Source: Belnapia arida (GTDB taxonomy: Bacteria; Pseudomonadota; Alphaproteobacteria; Acetobacterales; Acetobacteraceae). Taken from it: a stretch of DNA of 64,000 nucleotides. The position numbers and the translations under genes are program-made. Location: NCBI RefSeq assembly GCF_016773205.1, contig NZ_JAETWB010000001.1, positions 1,054,001-1,118,000 on the forward strand, written 5' to 3'. Positions 59,185 through 64,000 of this stretch are shown in pieces. Position 1 is the stretch's first letter; every line of letters begins with the position of its first letter. The notes beneath the pieces were generated by a model. It did no database searches, was not told the DNA's origin, and saw only the letters and a list, made by a program, of their open reading frames with translations.

Positions 59185-59317
59185 GCCGTGTCTCCTTGGC
59201 CTGTTTGGCTTGCCCGCTGAACGAGGTGCGCGGCCTCGGGTTGCCCCGCCCGCGCTCGCTTGACGGGCCGGTCCGCGAGGCGAATGCTCCCGGCAACGAT
59301 AAGTACGGGGAAACGCC

Positions 59318-60280
59318 ATGCTCAACCGACGCGGGTTGCTCGCGGCCGCCGGCGCCGCATTGACCTCTGCGGCCCGCGCCCAGCCGGCTTGGCCCGACCG
59401 CCCGATCCGCCTGCTGGTTGGCTTTCCTGCCGGCGGCCCGACCGACTTCGCCGCCCGCCTGCTGCAGGAGCCCTTGCAGGCGCTCTGGGGCCAGCCCATG
59501 GTGGTCGAGAACCGCCCTGGCGCCTCGCAGAACATCGCCGTCGAGGCACTGACGAAATCACCGCCCGATGGCTACACGCTGCTGCTCTGCACCAGCAACC
59601 TGACCACCAATCCCGCCGTCTTCGCCCGGCTGCCCTTCGACACGCTGCGCGACGTCACCCCGATCGTCGTGATCTATTCCTCGCCGACGGTGCTCTTCAC
59701 CGGCGCCGACCAGCCCTACCGCACCGTGCAGGACGTGATCGAGGCGGCGCGGCGGCAACCGGGGCTGGCCGCGGCCACGTCGGGCGTCGCCACGTCGGGC
59801 CACTTCGCCACGGAGATGTTCATGCGCGCGGCGAAGGTCGAGCTGACGCATGTGCCCTATCGCGGTGCCGTGCCGGCGATGCAGGACGTGATGGGCGGCC
59901 GCGTGCCGATCACCTTCTCGACGCTCTCCGGCGCCATGGGCCTCGCCCGCGACGGCAAGCTCCGCCCGATCGCCGTTGCCGCCCCGCGCCGCGCCCGCGC
60001 CTTCCCCGATGTGCCGACGATGGCGGAGCAGGGCGTCGCAATCCGCGACACCTCGCCCTGGTACAGCTTCGCCGGGCCGGCCGGCCTGCCCGAGGCGCTC
60101 GTCGCCCGGATTGCCGCGGATGTGCAGGGGCTGCTGCGCCGCCCGGAGATCATCGCCCGCATCGAGGAGGCGGGCGGCGTGGTGGAAGGCGAGGGGCCGG
60201 CCGAGTTCCGCAAGCGCATCCCGCGTGAAATCGCGGTGAATGCCGAAGTCGCCAAGCTCGCCAACATCCATATCGAATAG
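59318..60280 (+). CDS. Bug-family (TctC) solute-binding protein, orphan
   Basis: The 320-residue protein has a signal (MLNRRGLLAAAGAALTSAARAQ) and Bug motifs RLLVGFPAGGPTDFAAR, VENRPGASQNIAVEAL, THVPYRGAVPAMQDVMGG and FPDVPTMAEQG. No TTT permease genes are adjacent. GGGGAAA lies before the ATG. It is followed, convergently and 2 bp away, by the receptor gene. Ligand unknown. Confidence 0.9.
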   Translation: MLNRRGLLAAAGAALTSAARAQPAWPDRPIRLLVGFPAGGPTDFAARLLQEPLQALWGQPMVVENRPGASQNIAVEALTKSPPDGYTLLLCTSNLTTNPAVFARLPFDTLRDVTPIVVIYSSPTVLFTGADQPYRTVQDVIEAARRQPGLAAATSGVATSGHFATEMFMRAAKVELTHVPYRGAVPAMQDVMGGRVPITFSTLSGAMGLARDGKLRPIAVAAPRRARAFPDVPTMAEQGVAIRDTSPWYSFAGPAGLPEALVARIAADVQGLLRRPEIIARIEEAGGVVEGEGPAEFRKRIPREIAVNAEVAKLANIHIE

Positions 60281-60282
60281 GC

Positions 60283-61929
60283 TCAGGCCGCCTTCCGCGG
60301 CAGATCCCGCATGAACCGGTCGAGCTGATCCAGCTGGTCCGGCCTGGCGGTGAAGCGGAGGCGCGCTGCCCCGTCGCCGGAGACAACCTCGGCCGGCAGT
60401 TCGAGCCTCGCCGCGGTCAGGCGCAGCATTACCGCGGTGCCGGCGGCGAAGGAGGCCGCCCCCGGGCTGAGGCGGCATCCGCCGCGCGACAGGTCGACCA
60501 GCGTGACGCTTACCGGACGGGCGCCCGGTTGTGCGGTGAGGATCTCCGCCGGCAGGGTCACCGCCAGCCGCTCATGCTCGCGCCGCTCCACCTCCGGCGC
60601 CGCCTCCCGAACGATGCGCGTCAATATGCGGCTCAGGTGCTCCATTCCCGCCTGCGCCTCCTCTGCCGCACCGCGCACGGAGGCCGAGCTTCCCGCCGCC
60701 GCATCGGCCCGGCCGGAGACCAGGGAGATGCGCTGGCTCACCGACCCCGTCGCAACCGAGGCGACCTCGACGGCGCGGGCGATCTCCCGCGTCGCCGCAG
60801 TCTGCTGCTCCATGGCGGCGGCGATGGCGGCGGCGGCCTGATCGACTTCGGCGACGGCGCCGGCCATCTCGCGCACCACCGTCACCGCATTGTCGGTCGC
60901 GCTGGAGACTTCCTGTACCTGGCGGCTGATCTCCTCGGTCGCCTTGGCGGTCTGCGCGGCCAGGCTCTTCACCTCATTGGCGACGACGGCGAAGCCCTTG
61001 CCGGCCTCGCCGGCCCGCGCCGCCTCGATCGTCGCGTTCAGCGCGAGCAGGTTGGTCTGCCCGGCGATGCCGGCGATCAGCCGCGCGACATTGCCGATGC
61101 GCCCAACCTCCTCGGCAAGGGTGGCGATGCGGCGCCGGCCTTCGTTCCCATGCTCGGTCGCTCGCCGGGTCGCGCCGGTGGCGCCGGTGATCTGCTGCGC
61201 GATTTCCTGGATCGAGGCGCCGAGCTGGTCCGTCGCCGCAGCCACGGTCTGCACGTTCTGCTGCGCTTCCCCGGTGGCGAGGGTCACGGCCTGGCTGTCT
61301 TCTGCCAGGGCGCCGACGGTATCGGCCATCGCCACGGCATCGGCGATCACGCGCCCCATGGTGGCGGTGAGGCTGGTGACCGCCTGGAAGCTCTCCGTCT
61401 CGACCCGTTCGGCCATGGCGCGGAGCGAGAGCTTGCGCGTCTCGAAGGCGGCTTCGGTAAAGGTTTCGAGCAGCAATTCGCTGTGCATCCAGACGGCGCG
61501 CGAAAGGCTTGCCTGCAGCCTCGCCTTCTCGACCTGGCTGCGGCTCGGCCAGCGCCCCAAGGGTGCAGCCAGGCCGAGTGCCTCGGAGACCGCCTGCAGG
61601 ATGGAGGCGGCGCAGAAGGAAACGCCGAAGATGGGAAGCCCGTGCTCATGCAGCACGCGGCCGAGGAGGTGGGCGGAGGCGACGAAGTCCTCGTCCAACT
61701 GCCCGCCAATGAGGCGCTGCCAGTGGGCGACGCGGGCCGCATGGACCGCCGGTTGCCGCAGCACTTCGGTGATCTTGGGCCAGTCCGGCAGGTCCGTCGC
61801 CCGGTCCTTGATCAGCCCCGGCAGGCGCGTCGCGGCGAATTCGCGGAGGTCGGCCAGGGCTCTGAGGTCAGCAGGCGCGACATGGAAGGCAAGCAGACGT
61901 TGCTGCAGCGACTGGTCGGACTTGGACAA
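60283..61929 (-). CDS. Soluble globin-MCP-PilZ fusion receptor
   Basis: The 548-residue protein has no membrane helix. Residues about 10-150 form a globin-coupled-sensor domain with His69 ([11 protein letters not shown]) as likely proximal heme ligand and LHEHGLPIF after it. The middle is an MCP signalling domain whose hairpin tip holds [16 protein letters not shown] and [13 protein letters not shown]. Residues about 449-548 are a PilZ domain with RREHER and DLSRGG, the c-di-GMP-binding motifs. It starts at TTG 61929. It should couple oxygen or redox and c-di-GMP to chemotaxis. Confidence 0.88.
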   Translation of the reverse strand: MSKSDQSLQQRLLAFHVAPADLRALADLREFAATRLPGLIKDRATDLPDWPKITEVLRQPAVHAARVAHWQRLIGGQLDEDFVASAHLLGRVLHEHGLPIFGVSFCAASILQAVSEALGLAAPLGRWPSRSQVEKARLQASLSRAVWMHSELLLETFTEAAFETRKLSLRAMAERVETESFQAVTSLTATMGRVIADAVAMADTVGALAEDSQAVTLATGEAQQNVQTVAAATDQLGASIQEIAQQITGATGATRRATEHGNEGRRRIATLAEEVGRIGNVARLIAGIAGQTNLLALNATIEAARAGEAGKGFAVVANEVKSLAAQTAKATEEISRQVQEVSSATDNAVTVVREMAGAVAEVDQAAAAIAAAMEQQTAATREIARAVEVASVATGSVSQRISLVSGRADAAAGSSASVRGAAEEAQAGMEHLSRILTRIVREAAPEVERREHERLAVTLPAEILTAQPGARPVSVTLVDLSRGGCRLSPGAASFAAGTAVMLRLTAARLELPAEVVSGDGAARLRFTARPDQLDQLDRFMRDLPRKAA

Positions 61930-62005
61930 GGCGGCTAATCCCGGGGCGTTGCCGACCGCCGATTGCGGCCAAGGCGAACCCTAAGGCCACGAAGCCTAAG
62001 AAATC

Positions 62006-62782
62006 TTAAAGGCGGCCGATATGCAGCCCGCCATCGACATGAAAGGCATCGCCCGTGGAGAAGGGGATGGCGCCTGAGAGCAGCCCGGTGATCGCCCGCG
62101 CCACGTCCCCGGCCTGGCCCCAGCGGCGGATCGGCGAGAGGCCGTCGGCGATGCGCTGCGTGTAGCGTTCGGCGACGGCCTCGGTCATCGCCGTGCGGAT
62201 GACGCCGGGACGTACTTCGTAGACGGGGATGCCGTCCTCGGCGAGGCGGAGCGCGAAGCAGCGCGCCACCATGGAGAGCGCCGCCTTGCTCGCGCTGTAG
62301 TCCGCCCGGTCGGGGCTGGCGAGCGACGCATTGGCCGAGGTGACGAAGACGATGCCGCGCGGCCCGCGCCGCGGCGAATCCGGCGCCACCATGCGCCGGG
62401 CCAGGGCCTGGGTGAGGAAGAAGGGGGCGCGGGTGTTGACCGCCAGCGCCCGGTCCCAGCTCTCCGGCGCGAGGTCGAGGAGGTCGCCGCGGACCAGCGT
62501 GCCGACGCCGGCATTGTTCACCACCGCCTCGATGCCGCCGCCGATCTCCCAGGCGAGGTCGGCGATCTTCGCCACCGCCGCCGGGTCGGACAGGTCGCAG
62601 AAGCGGAAGTCGAAGTCGCCGCCGGCGACGACCACGGCATGGCCGGTCTCCCGCGCCCCTTCCAGCTCCTTGTCGATGGCGATGATGTCGTAGCCGGCGG
62701 CGGCGAGGGCGATGCAGGTGGCCGCTCCCATGCCGCGCCGCGCGCCCGTCACCAATGCCACCGGCTTCGTCCCGCTCGCCAT
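62006..62782 (-). CDS. SDR oxidoreductase (3-ketoacyl-ACP-reductase type)
   Basis: The 258-residue enzyme is a complete classical SDR: TGARRGMGA, NNAGVGT, catalytic Ser (FVTSANA), YSASK and FHVDGGLHIG. GGAGGAAAGCC precedes MASGTKPVALVTG. It is divergent from the AroE-like gene with 67 bp between, and both could share control. Substrate unknown. Confidence 0.9.
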   Translation of the reverse strand: MASGTKPVALVTGARRGMGAATCIALAAAGYDIIAIDKELEGARETGHAVVVAGGDFDFRFCDLSDPAAVAKIADLAWEIGGGIEAVVNNAGVGTLVRGDLLDLAPESWDRALAVNTRAPFFLTQALARRMVAPDSPRRGPRGIVFVTSANASLASPDRADYSASKAALSMVARCFALRLAEDGIPVYEVRPGVIRTAMTEAVAERYTQRIADGLSPIRRWGQAGDVARAITGLLSGAIPFSTGDAFHVDGGLHIGRL

Positions 62783-62849
62783 GGCTTTCCTCCGCCCGAT
62801 GCTTGGGGCGAGGATGCGTGAGGCGGATGGACAGCGGAAGGGGTGCAGC

Positions 62850-63653
62850 ATGCCGATCACCGGTCGGGCCCGGCTCTTCGCCATCATCGGCGACCCGGTG
62901 GGGGTGGTGCGCTCGCCGGAGTGGTGGAATGCGGCCTTCGGGCGGGCGGGGCTGGATGCCGTCTTGCTGCCGGTGGACGTCGCCGGTGGCGACCTGGCCG
63001 TGGCCTGGCGCGGGCTGACGCGCATCCGCAACCTCGACGGGATCGTGCTCACCATGCCGCACAAGCAGGCGGTGGTGCCGCTGCTCGACGGGCTGGGGCC
63101 GACGGCGCGGCTCGCAGGTGCGGTGAACACGGTGCGGCGGCGGGCGGATGGCGGCTGGGAGGGCGAGATGTTCGACGGCGAGGGCTTCGTCGCCGGGCTG
63201 CGGGCGGCAGGGCACGAGCCTGCGGGGATGCGGGCCTTGCAGGTCGGCTGCGGCGGGGCGGGGCGGGCGATCGCCTTCGCCCTGGCGCGGGCGGGGGTGG
63301 CCTCGCTCGCGCTCTCCGACACGGCGCCGGGGCGGGCCGAGGCGCTGGCCGGGGCGGTCGGCGGGGCCTTTCCGAACTGTGCGGTGGCGACGGGGCTGGC
63401 CGATCCGGCGGGGCATGACCTCATTGTGAATGCGACGCCGCTCGGGCTGCGGCCGGGCGACGCGCTGCCTCTGAAGCAGGGGCGGTTCTCGCCCGGCCAG
63501 GTGGTGGCCGACGTGATTCTGAACCCGGAGCGCACGCCGCTGCTGGACGCGGCGGCCGCGGCGGGGTGTGATACGGTCTCCGGCCGCGCGATGTTCGAAG
63601 GCCAGGCAAGACTGGCCGCGGCCTATCTGGGGCTGGCGGGCCTGGGAGGGTAA
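62850..63653 (+). CDS. Shikimate-dehydrogenase-like protein
   Basis: The 267-residue protein has IGDPVGVVRSPEWWN, the catalytic Lys in TMPHKQAVV and Asp in FDGEGF, and a Rossmann part with GCGGAGRAIAFAL. The shikimate-binding SxS pattern near residue 20 reads VRSPEWW, so the substrate is probably not shikimate but a related hydroxy acid (quinate or YdiB-like). GGAAGGGG precedes the ATG. It is 2 bp before the amidohydrolase gene, which suggests a catabolic operon. Confidence 0.85.
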   Translation: MPITGRARLFAIIGDPVGVVRSPEWWNAAFGRAGLDAVLLPVDVAGGDLAVAWRGLTRIRNLDGIVLTMPHKQAVVPLLDGLGPTARLAGAVNTVRRRADGGWEGEMFDGEGFVAGLRAAGHEPAGMRALQVGCGGAGRAIAFALARAGVASLALSDTAPGRAEALAGAVGGAFPNCAVATGLADPAGHDLIVNATPLGLRPGDALPLKQGRFSPGQVVADVILNPERTPLLDAAAAAGCDTVSGRAMFEGQARLAAAYLGLAGLGG

Positions 63654-63655
63654 CG

Positions 63656-64000
63656 GTGCCGAGCTACGGCCAATTCCGCCCGATCGATTGCGACCTGCAC
63701 CCGATGGTGCCGGGCATGGCGGCGCTCACGCCCTACATGGACGAGTTCTGGCGCGACCAGGTGGTGGAGCGGGGAATCACCACCCTTGATACCCAATCCT
63801 GGCCGGTGCGCTCGCCGAAGACCGTCCGGACCGACTGGCGCGGGGCGGATGGGCGCGGGGCGGCGACGGTCGGGCAGCTCCGGGCGCAGTCGCTGGACCG
63901 GCTGGGGACGGCGATGGGCATCCTGAACCCGCTCTATGGCGTGCAGCTGGTCTTCAACGAGGACATGGCGGCCGCCTTCACCCGGGCGCTGAACGACTGG
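63656..64000 (+). CDS. Amidohydrolase-family protein, 5' part only
   Basis: GTG at 63656 after GGGAGGG opens a frame of 115 codons to the window end: MPSYGQFRPIDCDLHPMVPG, then DEFWRDQVVERG and GILNPLYGVQLVFNEDM. The DxDLHP start and this layout are those of amidohydrolase_2 enzymes (ACMSD-like decarboxylases and lactonases), whose first metal ligands lie in DLH. It is probably co-transcribed with the AroE-like gene. Confidence 0.75.
   Translation, partial: MPSYGQFRPIDCDLHPMVPGMAALTPYMDEFWRDQVVERGITTLDTQSWPVRSPKTVRTDWRGADGRGAATVGQLRAQSLDRLGTAMGILNPLYGVQLVFNEDMAAAFTRALNDW

Noticed and set aside
1-64000. CRISPR array, tRNA, rRNA, insertion sequence, integrase or attachment site
   Set aside because: No regularly spaced repeats, no tRNA cloverleaf or CCA end, and no transposase or integrase motif was noticed in reading both strands; a tRNAscan and ISfinder search would settle this.

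Overview
The window is very GC-rich alphaproteobacterial chromosome, and I read it as Acetobacteraceae, Roseomonas-like. The reasons are DUF1491 and DUF4164 genes, an alpha-type 6S RNA between zapA and the 5-formyl-THF cyclo-ligase gene, an NdvA-type exporter, and three Bug (TctC) solute-binding proteins alongside TRAP and tripartite tricarboxylate transporters. I see no rRNA, tRNA, CRISPR array, insertion sequence or phage gene. Gene density is high, several neighbours share 1-16 nt, and no gene-free stretch exceeds 300 bp. Both ends cut a gene.

Layout. 1-8.9 kb: glycine-zipper protein end, a TRAP transporter operon, a CBS protein, a glucan-type ABC exporter, an orphan Bug protein, then a racemase-fold and a TauD-fold protein that both seem to lack catalytic residues. 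9-17.2 kb: M20 peptidase, GGCT-like protein, AlkA-like glycosylase, a lipoprotein SDR, metallophosphoesterase, Na+/H+ antiporter, HtrA-like protease, IsdG-type heme oxygenase and an atypical SDR. 17.3-25.5 kb: a divergent unit, with tctCBA on the minus strand and a coupled five-gene operon on the plus strand (M20D amidohydrolase, creatininase-fold amidase, two ketopantoate-reductase paralogues, VOC protein). This is the best candidate for an undescribed uptake-and-degradation system.

25.5-28.6 kb: DUF429-like protein, cytochrome b561, small conserved proteins, orphan OmpR-type regulator. 28.7-36.8 kb: an apparent operon efp, suhB-like, OmpA-like, MotA/ExbB-like, MotB/OmpA-like, followed by the EF-P modification genes epmB and epmA. 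Between efp and epmB lies a membrane protein built from an exact-length internal duplication. 36.9-40.9 kb: an overlapping operon (aldolase, thiE, VOC, PhzF, FkbM) in which thiE appears to start at CTG. 41-43.2 kb: DUF4164, zapA, 6S RNA, 5-FCL, YmdB-type phosphodiesterase.

43.4-51 kb: prpE, an MHS-family carrier with a large periplasmic insert, ferredoxin-NADP reductase, amidase, GNAT enzyme, persulfide-dioxygenase-like MBL protein. 51.1-56.7 kb: urtABCDE urea transporter behind a good sigma-54-type promoter. 56.8-64 kb: EamA permease, MBL hydrolase, PfpI/DJ-1 protein, a broken DUF2795 gene, a third Bug protein, a soluble globin-MCP-PilZ fusion receptor, SDR, AroE-like dehydrogenase and the start of an amidohydrolase.
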